Assembly (NCBI RefSeq): GCF_026151205.1
Contig: NC_087083.1
Span: 3,486,536-3,550,535 of the forward strand
Direction: 5' to 3'
Length of the DNA: 64,000 nt
Origin: Bolinopsis microptera
Lineage: Eukaryota > Ctenophora > Tentaculata > Lobata > Bolinopsidae
Shown: positions 23,615 to 35,600 of the stretch, in pieces
Position numbering within the stretch: the first letter of the stretch is position 1
How the letters are laid out: every line of letters begins with the position of its first letter
Translations under genes and position numbers: made by a program
Notes under the pieces: model-generated
Seen by the model: the letters and a program-made list of their open reading frames with translations, nothing else
Databases searched by the model: none
Told to the model about the DNA's origin: nothing

Positions 23615-24874
23615 CAGGGTGGGCCAAAAGTCAGTACCCATACGTTGGCCTTAATAGCTCAGTCACTGAGTGCTCAATTTTAATACTTCTTTCTGGTATG
23701 ACTTAGTACCATTACTGGTTCGAGGAATTTGTCAACTCGAAAAATATTCACGTTAATTTTTTTAAAATGGAGGTTCATTTTCACATTTATTTTATAGTTT
23801 GGATAGTCGGATAAAGCTAAATGTTATTGAATTGTGTTTGGCCATTCGAATTACGTTTGTCCTGAAAGAATTAGAACTGTAGCTTCTCAGATGACCGAGA
23901 TATGAAGCATAACGAGTTTATTCATTACGTGTGATCAGGTGATTGGTTTACCTAATCACGTGATAAGGTGTTTGTTTTTTGTTTTTTTGGGCCCGGACGG
24001 TGCCGGTGGTTCTAATGACCATTTACTAAAATACATAAATACAAAATACAATATAGTATACATATTATAATCAGAAGTTTTATAAATCCTATCCGTCCAA
24101 GTTAAACTTGAAGGGCGCTACACGCACGACGAAAACTCCCTTTACTGTGACCTGAAGTAGACTACTAGTAGTAGAGCTAGTAGCGCTTGAAATTGACAGA
24201 ACTGAAAACGAAATCTGACAATTGTCGCGAAAACTGACAGTTTTGTGTGCTCAAAGTGTCGAGAAATACTGACAGTGCAAGATTGGGCACACAAGAGTGA
24301 GTTAAAACATCCTCCACACAACAAAAACTTGAATACACTAATAATAATCAATTATTAAAAACACACAAGCTCATTCTGCAGTCTTATTAGTCTTATCAGT
24401 ACTCTTTATAGCACCGTTTCTGATAAAGTGTAGCTTATCAGGCTGCTCAGTTACCAGGTGACCCCGTTAACTACCCCGTTAAACATTATGGGAATTGTTA
24501 AGGGTGCCCAATTAAGGTGTCGTGTCACGGTGTCACATAATCACCCAGTCAATTTTGTTAACGAGATACAGAAAATGCTTGATAAATTCGTCATTTCTTA
24601 TCCGTTTTGCCTCATGTTTTCAGCTCATATGCAACATTTGATAATCTACCGTCTCTGAAAAAATTAGGCGTTCAGCATGTTCAGAGAAAACAATATAGTT
24701 GTTTTAATATTGAATGGGCGTGGTCTAAAATATTCGAATTTTCAAATTTTGACGACGGAATCCTCGAACCAGTAATAAGTACAGTATGCCATCTGCAAAG
24801 CAACAGCTCTCAAATATAAAACACGGCGGAGGTATAAGACCCAACGTATGGGTTCTGACTTTTGGCCCACCCTG
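23615..24874. mobile_element. Tc1/mariner-like TIR element with nested retroposon
   Basis: Terminal inverted repeats of 34 bp start with CAGGGTGGGCCAAAAGTCAG and match with one difference; TA dinucleotides flank both ends. Other copies are 40933-41702 (complete, 770 bp) and 63813 onward (cut by the window edge). There is no transposase frame, so it is non-autonomous. Comparison with the 40.9-kb copy shows a 485-bp insertion at 23971-24455. Confidence 0.9.
23971..24455 (-). mobile_element. Retroposon inserted in TIR element
   Basis: Absent from the sister copy at 40933. It is flanked by AGGTG on both sides (23966-23970, 24456-24460). The plus strand begins with a T-rich run (TTTGTTTTTTGTTTTTTT), i.e. 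an A-rich 3' tail on the minus strand, after GTCCGGGCCC. This is the signature of target-primed insertion by a LINE machinery. No coding frame. Confidence 0.75.
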
Positions 24875-24886
24875 TACATATTTGAC

Positions 24887-25759
24887 CAAAACCCATAATC
24901 ATGGGTAGAGTGGACCGCTGCCAGTGTCTCTCTTTCCCAAACAAAAGGATATGATATCAATTTGATTGACCGTTCTCAAATGCAAAATGATACCGAGAAT
25001 GAAATCGGTCGCTCGCTTTTCCCATTCATTCACGGCTTACGAATTGTAATAAGTTTCGATTAATTACATCAATCACATGCTGTCAAAATCTCTTTGGGTT
25101 GTGTTCGGGTCGATACCTAGTATTTCGGGATAAGGGTGGTAGTTAGTGAATTAGCTGAAGTTTATTGAATCTTTGTTTCCCAGTACAGCTGCCTTCGGGT
25201 AGTTCTTCTTAATCTATTACAATTGTAAATGAATGGGAAAAGCGAGCGACCGATTTCATTCTCGGTATCATTTTGCATTTGAGAACCGAGCGTGCTAAAT
25301 CACTTTACAGTCGATCTTCGAGATTGTTCTAAAAGGGCTCCCGACAGTTGAAACCAACTTCAATCGATGTATATTTTCGGACGCTGATTCCGAATCACCC
25401 CCCATGACATAGGGTTAAAATGCTCCCCTGACGAGATATTGGCGAAAAACTGTCTCGATCACGTGATATGACCATATAATTTCTCGTTAGGGTTAGGGTT
25501 TCAGCATATGCTTTTGTTATGGATTGGGTTAGGGTTAGGGTTGGAATCAGACTAGAGGGTTAGGGTTTCGAATAGTCTTTCAGGGCCAGCTAGAGAACGG
25601 GTTGAAAAAGTCACGTGACAGTCGAGTGTAGAGTGATTAATCATCATCCTCTGAGAACGGTCAATCAAATTGATATCATATCCTTTTGTTTGGGAAAGAG
25701 AGACACTGGCAGCCTAGCGGTCCACCCTACTCATGATTATGGGTTTTGGTCAAATATAC
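24887..25759. mobile_element. Foldback MITE, TTTGACCAAA family, interrupted
   Basis: Same arms as 2134-2462. The left arm runs to about 25050 and the right arm begins at about 25225. The right arm is split at 25287-25652 by a second element, and the centre also contains about 170 bp not present in the first copy. Confidence 0.85.
25287..25652. mobile_element. TIR element CGAGCGTGCTAAATCACT, copy 1
   Basis: Flanked by a 6-bp duplication GAGAAC (25281-25286 and 25653-25658). Both ends contain a short inverted repeat (AATCACT-TACA type with the complementary TGTAGAGTGATT). The interior carries GTTAGGGTTAGGGTT tracts. Sister copy: 27492-27885. No open frame. Confidence 0.85.
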
Positions 25760-25762
25760 TAA

Positions 25763-26356
25763 TTATAAAAAACGTTATATTTGGCCCACAGATTTGAAGG
25801 AAAATACGCGAATTTGGTCCTCAGATTTAAAGGAAAATGCACAATTTGACGCGGAGAACTGAAAAAATCGCGATTTGTCTTACTGCCAGAGCCACTGGGC
25901 CGCGCTCAGCCTGTCATTCCGCCGAAATCGAATCTCTATTGATCGGTGATTTATGTTCATATGAATATGATTATAAACATGAATATAATAGCCTGAGGCC
26001 CCCATGTAAGATTTTGTGATGCCAGGATCTGAAAAATCGCGATACCGCACATCAACATGCTGCAATTTCCTTTTGTCCTTACCCTGGAATTTTTGGCTTT
26101 GGCGCGAAGCGTCAAAAAATATTAATAAGGCTGTGGCGCGAAGCTCCCCCCCCCCCCCCCCCCCCCCCTTTATTTATTATAAAGTTTGAATAATCTTAGG
26201 TTAATCAAGCTTTTTGTTTATTAACAAACTATTCTATCAAGTTCACTCAATTTGGAATTGAAATTCCACCCTCGGCAAATTTAACCTTGTCCCTGAGTGA
26301 TCAGGCTGAAAATTGCGCGTTGTTATGACGACATCGTTTTGCGGAGTGATCGAGCT
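25763..26356. other. Intergenic repeat-like sequence
   Basis: It contains CGCTCAGCCTGTCATTCCGC at about 25903, which recurs near 28514 and, inverted, near 11230, so part of this is a dispersed repeat. A 23-base C run lies at 26146-26168. No gene. Confidence 0.5.
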
Positions 26357-26407
26357 TTTTGGATATCGCAGCTTCCTACATCATGTAGGAAGCTGCGATA
26401 TCCAAAA
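26357..26407. repeat. Perfect 25-bp inverted repeat with one-base centre
   Basis: Left arm 26357-26381 and right arm 26383-26407 are exact reverse complements around a single C. It includes GGATATCGCAGCTTCC. It would form a cruciform or RNA hairpin. It lies downstream of the glycosyltransferase stop codon, so on the minus strand it could be in that transcript's 3' end. Confidence 0.9.
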
Positions 26408-26697
26408 TGAAAAAGCATGTAGTACATGCGCGCTCTGATCAAACCGAAAATAAAAGTTGTTGTCTAATCACTCCATCTTACAATATAAAAGGAAAAACAA
26501 ATTATTATCTGAAAGTTATTAATATTAACGAAATAATTACAATTTGTAAAAAAGTTTGGGATTCCAGATTCGAAGTCAAAAGTCGGACTATAGTGGTGAT
26601 AATATTGATGATAATATCGGTTTTCTGCCCCACAAAAATGATCTCTCAATTTGTGATATATAAATGTGGGCAGGCTTTTGGTATCTGGTCAAAAAGC

Positions 26698-29600
26698 CTA
26701 GCAGTATCCAATCTTGTGTTTTGTTTCCAGACACTTAAGTTCTTGAGTTTCTTCTACAACTTCGTACTTTGAACACCAGAACAGCCCGTTAACGTTGTAA
26801 CGAGCGTTCATTAATCGGAACATCCTGTTCTTTCTCCCCATATCGTACCTGAGAACAAGCAACATCAACTTACTCTAACTTACTCTAACTTTTAGTGTTG
26901 CTATGATGTTGCTATAGTAACTTCTAGTGTTGCTATAGTAACTTGGGTTCTTTTGCGATAGTCAAAACGCGACAACTAGCGCTGGATGGCGACAACTAGC
27001 GCTATCCAGCGCTAGTTGGCGCCATCCAGCGCTAGTTGTCGCTATCCAGCGCTGGATAACGCTGGCCAGCGCAAAATTTATATGTTCGATAATTGTCGCT
27101 ATCCAGCGCTAGTTGTCGCCATCCAGCGCTAGTTGTCGCCATCCAGCGCTAGTTGACGCCATCCAGCCTTAGTTCAACTAGCCAGCGACAACTAGCGCTG
27201 GATAGCGACAACTAATAGTTGTCGCTATCCAGCGCTAGTTGTCGCTGGCTATGCGACACTGTCGCACGCGATAGTTTGCGATGGCCAGCGCAACTGGCCA
27301 TCGCAGAAAACAGTTTGATAACTAGCGCTGGATAGCGACAACTAGCGCTGGCCAGCGCTGGCCATCGATAGCCAGCGCAAAATGTTTGCAATATTACTCG
27401 TCAGCTAGCGCTGGCCAGCGCTATCCGGCGCTATCCAGCGCTATCCAGCGCTATCCAGCGCTATCCAGCGCTATCCAGCGCTATCCAGCGCCGAGCGTGC
27501 TAAATCACTCTACAGTCGATCTTCGAGATTGTTCTAAAAGGGCCCCCGACGGTTGAAACCAACTTCAATCGATGTATTTTCGGACGCTGATTCCGAATCA
27601 CCCCCCCCCCCCCCCCCCCCCCCATGACATAGGGTTAAAATGCTCCCCTGACGAGATATTGGCGAAAAACTGTCTTGATCACGTGATATGACCGTATAAG
27701 GAAGTTAGTCTAATTTTTCGTTAGGGTTAGGGTTTCAGCATATGTTTTTGTTAAGGATTGGGTTAGGGTTGGGATCAGATTAGACTAGAGGGTTAGGGTT
27801 TCGAAAAGTCGTTCAGAACCAGCTAGAGAACGGGTTGAAAAAGTCACGTGACAGTCGAGTGTAGAGTGATTAATCATCATCCATTCAGCGCTAGCCAGCG
27901 CTATCCAGCGCTGGCCAGCACAATGTATCAAAATCATATACTTGCGATATTATTCGTCAGCTAATATATGAAAATCAAATATTTGCGATATTGCTCGTCA
28001 GCCAGCACTGGCCAGCGGAATATAGTTGCAATAATAATATTGTTCGTCAGCTAGCGCTAGCCAGCGCAATGCCATGATAACTCAAAATCAAATATTTGCG
28101 ATATTACTCGTCAGCTTGCGCCGGCTCTCGCTAGCCAGCGCAATATACCAAAATCAAATATTTGCGATATTATTATAATCGTCAGCTGACGCTTTGCTCT
28201 AACCAGAGCCCTCTCGCTTGCAGTAGCGCGCGACAACAAGCGCGTCACGCACGCAGTACGCGTAGGCACATGGCTATGTGAAGCTGACGCTGACTGACCA
28301 GCGCAATATATTTGCAATATTTTTTGTCAGCTTAAAGTTAACGGGTGATAGTCTGATACTCGTAAAATTGGAAATATTTTTCAAATCCAAGTCCAACTCG
28401 GTGCGCAAATATTTGTAAAAACTAAAACTAAAACTAAAGGTACGGTTATAAACCTACATTTACAATCGTTAGCGTTGGCTTACTAGCTGGGTGGAGCTCA
28501 ACTTACTGGGCGGCGCTCAGCCTGTCATTCCGCCGAATTTCTATTCTAATAGTAATAATATATTGCTTAATAAGTATATAGTAATATCGCAAGTATATGA
28601 TATTGATTTTGATACATTGTGCTGGCCAGCGCTAGCTGACGAGTAATATCGCAAAAATTTTGCGCTGGCTATCGATGGCCAGCGCAGGCCAGCGCTAGTT
28701 GTCGACATCCAGCGCTAGTTGTCGCTGTCCAGCGCTAGTTGTCGCTATCCAGCGCTAGTTGTCGCTGTCCAGCGCTAGTTGTCGCTATCCAGCGCTATTT
28801 GTCGCGACAATTATCGAAAAATTATCAAAAATTGATATTTTGCGCTTGATAGCGACAACTAGCGCTGGACAGCGACAACTAGCGCTGGATAGCGACAACT
28901 AGCACTGGATGTCGACAACTAGCGCTGGATGGCGACAACTAGCGCTGGATAGCGACAATTATCGAACACATATATATTTTGCGCTGGCCAGCGTTATCCA
29001 GCGCTGGATAGCGACAACTAGCGCTAGTTGTCGCCATCCAGCGCTAGTTGTCGCGTTTTGACTATCGCAAAAGAACCGTAACTTGTACTGTTGTCCAGTT
29101 GTCTGTAACGATGCTAACTTTTAGCGTTACTGTAGTAAATAAGTAACTAGAAGTTTAGCTATAATGTTGCTATAGTGACTTGCTGCGTTGCTATAGTAAC
29201 CTATAGTATTGCTATAGTAAATTATTAACCTGAGTTTTTGATAATTTTTGGATCGTTCCTCCGGAGTCTCCTGTTGATTTATAACCTCTATATCGTCACA
29301 GTACACTATTTTATTTCCCACGGCTTTCATTTTTACGAAGAAATCTGCATGTTCTGCTATCAGTAACTCTTCGCTCCAGCCTCCTATCTGATGCGAAAAC
29401 AAATGTTAGGACAAATATTAAAACAATTATCAGGACAGGTATTAGGAAAGATATTAGGACAGGTATTAGGAAAGGTATTTGGACAGGTATTAGGAAAGAT
29501 ATTAGGACAGGTATTAGGAAAGATATTAGGAAAATTATTAGGAAAGATATTAGGATAGGTATTAGGAAAGATATCAGGACAGGTATTAGGAAAGATATTA

Positions 29601-32600
29601 TGACAGGTATTAGGAAAGATATTAGGACAGGTATTAGGAAAGATATTAGGACAGGTATTAGGAAAGATATTAGGACAGGTATTAGGAAAGATATTAGGAC
29701 AGGTATTAGGAAAGATATTAGGACAGGTATTAGGAAAGATATTAGGACATGTATTAGGAAAGATATTAGGATAGGTATTAGGAAAGATATTAGGACAGGT
29801 ATTAGGAAAGATATTAGGACAGGTATTAGGAAAGATATGAGGACAGGTATTTGGAATGATATTAGGACAGGTATTAGGAAAGATATCAGGACAGGTATTA
29901 GGAAAGATATTATGACAGGTATTAGGAAAGATATTAGGACAGGTATTAGGAAAGATATTAGGACAGGTATTAGGAAAGATATTAGGACAGGTATTAGGAA
30001 ATATATTAGGACAGGTATTAGGAAAGATATTAGGACAGGTATTAGGAAAGATATCAGGACAGGTATTAGGAATGATATTAGGACAGGTATTAGGAAAGAT
30101 ATTAGGACAGGTATTAGGAAAGATATTAGGACAGGTATTAGGAAAGATATTAGGACAGGTATTAGGAAAGATATTAGGACAGGTATTAGGAAAGATATTA
30201 GGACAGGTATTAGGAAAGATATCAGGACAGGTATTAGGAAAGATATCAGGACAGGTATTAGGAAAGATATCAATGTCCTACCTCTAATACAGGCTGAGTT
30301 TTAGCCATGAAGATGTTGCTGGTGGAGTCGCACTGCTCGCACCCCCCTTACCTCTAATACAGGCTGAGTTTTAGCCATGAAGATGTTGCTGGTGGAGTCG
30401 CACTGCTCGCACCCCCCTTACCTCTAATACAGGCTGAGTTTTAGCCATGAAGATGTTGCTGGTGGAGTCGCACTGCTCGCACCCCCCTTACCTCTAATAC
30501 AGGCTGAGTTTTAGCCATGAAGATGTTGCTGGTGGAGTCGCACTGCTCGCACCCCACTTACCTCTAATACAGGCTGAGTTTTAGCCATGAAGATGTTGCT
30601 GGTGGAGTCGCACTGCTCGCACCCCACTTACCTCTAATACAGGCTGAGTTTTAGCCATGAAGATGTTGCTGGTGGAGTCGCACTGCTCGCACCCCACTTA
30701 CCTCTAATACAGGCTGAGTTTTAGCCATGAAGATGTTGCTGGCGGAGTCGCACTGCTCGCACCCCACTTACCTCTAATACAGGCTGAGTTTTAGCCATGA
30801 AGATGTTGCTGGTGGAGTCGCACTGCTCGCACCCCACTTACCTCTAATACAGGCTGAGTTTTAGCCATGAAGATGTTGCTGGTGGAGTCGCACTGCTCGC
30901 ACCCCACTTACCTCTAATACAGGCTGAGTTTTAGCCATGAAGATGTTGCTGGTGGAGTCGCACTGCTCGCACCCCACTTACCTCTAATACAGGCTGAGTT
31001 TTAGCCATGAAGATGTTGCTGGTGGAGTCGCACTGCTCGCACCCCACTTACCTCTAATACAGGCTGAGTTTTAGCCATGAAGATGTTGCTGGTGGAGTCG
31101 CACTGCTCGCACCCCACTTACCTCTAATACAGGCTGAGTTTTAGCCATGAAGATGTTGCTGGCGGAGTCGCACTGCTCGCACCCCACTTACCTCTAATAC
31201 AGGCTGAGTTTTAGCCATGAAGATGTTGCTGGTGGAGTCGCACTGCTCGCACCCTCCTTACCTCTAATACAGGCTGAGTTTTAGCCATGAAGATGTTGCT
31301 GGTGGAGTTGCACTGCTCGCACCCCACTTACCTCTAATACAGGCTGAGTTTTAGCCATGAAGATGTTGCTGGTGGAGTCGCACTGCTCGCACCCCACTTA
31401 CCTCTAATACAGGCTGAGTTTTAGCCATGAAGATGTTGCTGGTGGAGTCGCACTGCTCGCACCCTCCTTACCTCTAATACAGGCTGAGTTTTAGCCATGA
31501 AGATGTTGCTGGTGGAGTCGCACTGCTCGCACCCTCCTTACCTCTAATACAGGCTGAGTTTTAGCCATGAAGATGTTGCTGGTGGAGTCGCACTGCTCGC
31601 ACCCCCCTTACCTCTAATACAGGCTGAGTTTTAGCCATGAAGATGTTGCTGGTGGAGTCGCACTGCTCGCACCCCACTTACCTCTAATACAGGCTGAGTT
31701 TTAGCCATGAAGATGTTCCTGGTGGAGTCGCACTGCTCGCACCCCACTTACCTCTAATACAGGCTGAGTTTTAGCCATGAAGATGTTGCTGGTGGAGTTG
31801 CACTGCTCGCACCCCCACTTACCTCTAATACAGGCTGAGTTTTAGCCATGAAGATGTTGCTGGTGGAGTCGCACTGCTCGCACCCCACTTACCTCTAATA
31901 CAGGCTGAGTTTTAGCCATGAAGATGTTGCTGGTGGAGTCGCACTGCTCGCACCCCACTTACCTCTAATACAGGCTGAGTTTTAGCCATGAAGATGTTGC
32001 TGGTGGAGTCGCACTGCTCGCACCCCACTTACCTCTAATACAGGCTGAGTTTTAGCCATGAAGATGTTGCTGGTGGAGTCGCACTGCTCGCACCCCACTT
32101 ACCTCTAATACAGGCTGAGTTTTAGCCATGAAGATGTTGCTGGTGGAGTCGCACTGCTCGCACCCCACTTACCTCTAATACAGGCTGAGTTTTAGCCATG
32201 AAGATGTTGCTGGTGGAGTCGCACTGCTCGCACCCCCCTTACCTCTAATACAGGCTGAGTTTTAGCCATGAAGATGTTGCTGGTGGAGTCGCACTGCTCG
32301 CACCCTCCTTACCTCTAATACAGGCTGAGTTTTAGCCATGAAGATGTTGCTGGTGGAGTCGCACTGCTCGCACCCCACTTACCTCTAATACAGGCTGAGT
32401 TTTAGCCATGAAGATGTTGCTGGTGGAGTCGCACTGCTCGCACCCCCCTTACCTCTAATACAGGCTGAGTTTTAGCCATGAAGATGTTGCTGGTGGAGTC
32501 GCACTGCTCGCACCCCACTTACCTCTAATACAGGCTGAGTTTTAGCCATGAAGATGTTGCTGGTGGAGTCGCACTGCTCGCACCCCACTTACCTCTAATA

Positions 32601-35600
32601 CAGGCTGAGTTTTAGCCATGAAGATGTTGCTGGTGGAGTCGCACTGCTCGCACCCCCCTTACCTCTAATACAGGCTGAGTTTTAGCCATGAAGATGTTGC
32701 TGGTGGAGTCGCACTGCTCGCACCCCCCTTACCTCTAATACAGGCTGAGTTTTAGCCATGAAGATGTTGCTGGTGGAGTCGCACTGCTCGCACCCCCACT
32801 TAACTCTAATACAGGCTGAGTTTTAGCCATGAAGATGTTGCTGGTGGAGTCGCACTGCTCGCACCCCCACTTACCTCTAATACAGGCTGAGTTTTAGCCA
32901 TGAAGATGTTGCTGGTGGAGTCGCACTGCTCGCACCCCACTTACCTCTAATACAGGCTGAGTTTTAGCCATGAAGATGTTGCTGGTGGAGTCGCACTGCT
33001 CGCACCCCACTTACCTCTAATACAGGCTGAGTTTTAGCCATGAAGATGTTGCTGGTGGAGTCGCACTGCTCGCACCCCACTTACCTCTAATACAGGCTGA
33101 GTTTTAGCCATGAAGATGTTGCTGGTGGAGTCGCACTGCTCGCACCCCACTTACCTCTAATACAGGCTGAGTTTTAGCCATGAAGATGTTGCTGGTGGAG
33201 TCGCACTGCTCGCACCCCACTTACCTCTAATACAGGCTGAGTTTTAGCCATGAAGATGTTGCTGGTGGAGTCGCACTGCTCGCACCCCCCTTACCTCTAA
33301 TACAGGCTGAGTTTTAGCCATGAAGATGTTGCTGGTGGAGTCGCACTGCTCGCACCCCACTTACCTCTAATACAGGCTGAGTTTTAGCCATGAAGATGTT
33401 GCTGGTGGAGTCGCACTGCTCGCACCCCACTTACCTCTAATACAGGCTGAGTTTTAGCCATGAAGATGTTGCTGGTGGAGTCGCACTGCTCGCACCCCAC
33501 TTACCTCTAATACAGGCTGAGTTTTAGCCATGAAGATGTTGCTGGTGGAGTCGCACTGCTCGCACCCCACTTACCTCTAATACAGGCTGAGTTTTAGCCA
33601 TGAAGATGTTGCTGGTGGAGTCGCACTGCTCGCACCCCACTTACCTCTAATACAGGCTGAGTTTTAGCCATGAAGATGTTGCTGGTGGAGTCGCACTGCT
33701 CGCACCCCACTTACCTCTAATACAGGCTGAGTTTTAGCCATGAAGATGTTGCTGGTGGAGTCGCACTGCTCGCACCCCACTTACCTCTAATACAGGCTGA
33801 GTTTTAGCCATGAAGATGTTGCTGGTGGAGTCGCACTGCTCGCACCCCACTTACCTCTAATACAGGCTGAGTTTTAGCCATGAAGATGTTGCTGGTGGAG
33901 TCGCACTGCTCGCACCCCCCTTACCTCTAATACAGGCTGAGTTTTAGCCATGAAGATGTTGCTGGTGGAGTCGCACTGCTCGCACCCCCTTACCTCTAAT
34001 ACAGGCTGAGTTTTAGCCATGAAGATGTTGCTGGTGGAGTCGCACTGCTCGCACCCCCATTTAACTCTAATACAGGCTGAGTTTTAGCCATGAAGATGTT
34101 GCTGGTGGAGTCGCACTGCTCGCACCCCCACTTAACTCTAATACAGGCTGAGTTTTAGCCATGAAGATGTTGCTGGTGGAGTCGCACTGCTCGCACCCCA
34201 CTTACCTCTAATACAGGCTGAGTTTTAGCCATGAAGATGTTGCTGGTGGAGTCGCACTGCTCGCACCCCACTTACCTCTAATACAGGCTGAGTTTTAGCC
34301 ATGAAGATGTTGCTGGTGGAGTCGCACTGCTCGCACCCCACTTACCTCTAATACAGGCTGAGTTTTAGCCATGAAGATGTTGCTGGTGGAGTCGCACTGC
34401 TCGCACCCCACTTACCTCTAATACAGGCTGAGTTTTAGCCACGAAGATGTTGCTGGTGGAGTTGCACTGCTCGCACCCCACTTACCTCTAATACAGGCTG
34501 AGTTTTAGCCATGAAGATGTTGCTGGTGGAGTCGCACTGCTCGCACCCCACTTACCTCTAATACAGGCTGAGTTTTAGCCACGAAGATGTTGCTGGTGGA
34601 GTTGCACTGCTCGCACCCCACTTACCTCTAATACAGGCTGAGTTTTAGCCATGAAGATGTTGCTGGTGGAGTCACACTGCTCGCACCCCACTTACCTCTA
34701 ATACAGGCTGAGTTTTAGCCATGAAGATGTTGCTGGTGGAGTCGCACTGCTCGCACCCCACTTACCTCTAATACAGGCTGAGTTTTAGCCATGAAGATGT
34801 TGCTGATGGAGTCGCACTGCTCGCACCCCACTTACCTCTAATACAGGCTGAGTTTTAGCCATGAAGATGTTGCTGGTGGAGTCGCACTGCTCGCACCCCA
34901 CTTACCTCTAATACAGGCTGAGTTTTAGCCATGAAGATGTTGCTGGTGGAGTCGCACTGCTCGCACCCCACTTAACTCTAATACAGGCTGAGTTTTAGCC
35001 ATGAAGATGTTGCTGGTGGAGTCGCACTGCTCGCACCCCCCTTACCTCTAATACAGGCTGAGTTTTAGCCATGAAGATGTTGCTGGTGGAGTCGCACTGC
35101 TCGCACCCCACTTACCTCTAATACAGGCTGAGTTTTAGCCATGAAGATGTTGCTGATGGAGTCGCACTGCTCGCACCCCACTTACCTCTAATACAGGCTG
35201 AGTTTTAGCCATGAAGATGTTGCTGGTGGAGTCGCACTGCTCGCACCCCACTTACCTCTAATACAGGCTGAGTTTTAGCCATGAAGATGTTGCTGGTGGA
35301 GTCACACTGCTCGCACCCTCCTTACCTCTAATACAGGCTGAGTTTTAGCCATGAAGATGTTGCTGGTGGAGTCGCACTGCTCGCACCCCACTTACCTCTA
35401 ATACTGGCTGAGTTTTAGCCATGAAGATGTTGCTGGTGGAGTCGCACTGCTCGCACCCCACTTACCTCTAATACAGGCTGAGTTTTAGCCATGAAGATGT
35501 TGCTGGTGGAGTCGCACTGCTCGCACCCCCCTTACCTCTAATACAGGCTGAGCTTTAGCCATGAAGATGTTGCTGGTGGAGTCGCACTGCTCGCACCCCA

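Noticed and set aside
26407..26772. 121-codon plus-strand frame
   Set aside because: It overlaps the last exon of the glycosyltransferase on the opposite strand and shows no recognisable domain.
29311..30304. Long open frames on both strands (LISFLIPV and RTGIRKDI repeats)
   Set aside because: The 24-bp period is a multiple of three, so several frames stay open automatically. The array is intronic to the glycosyltransferase.
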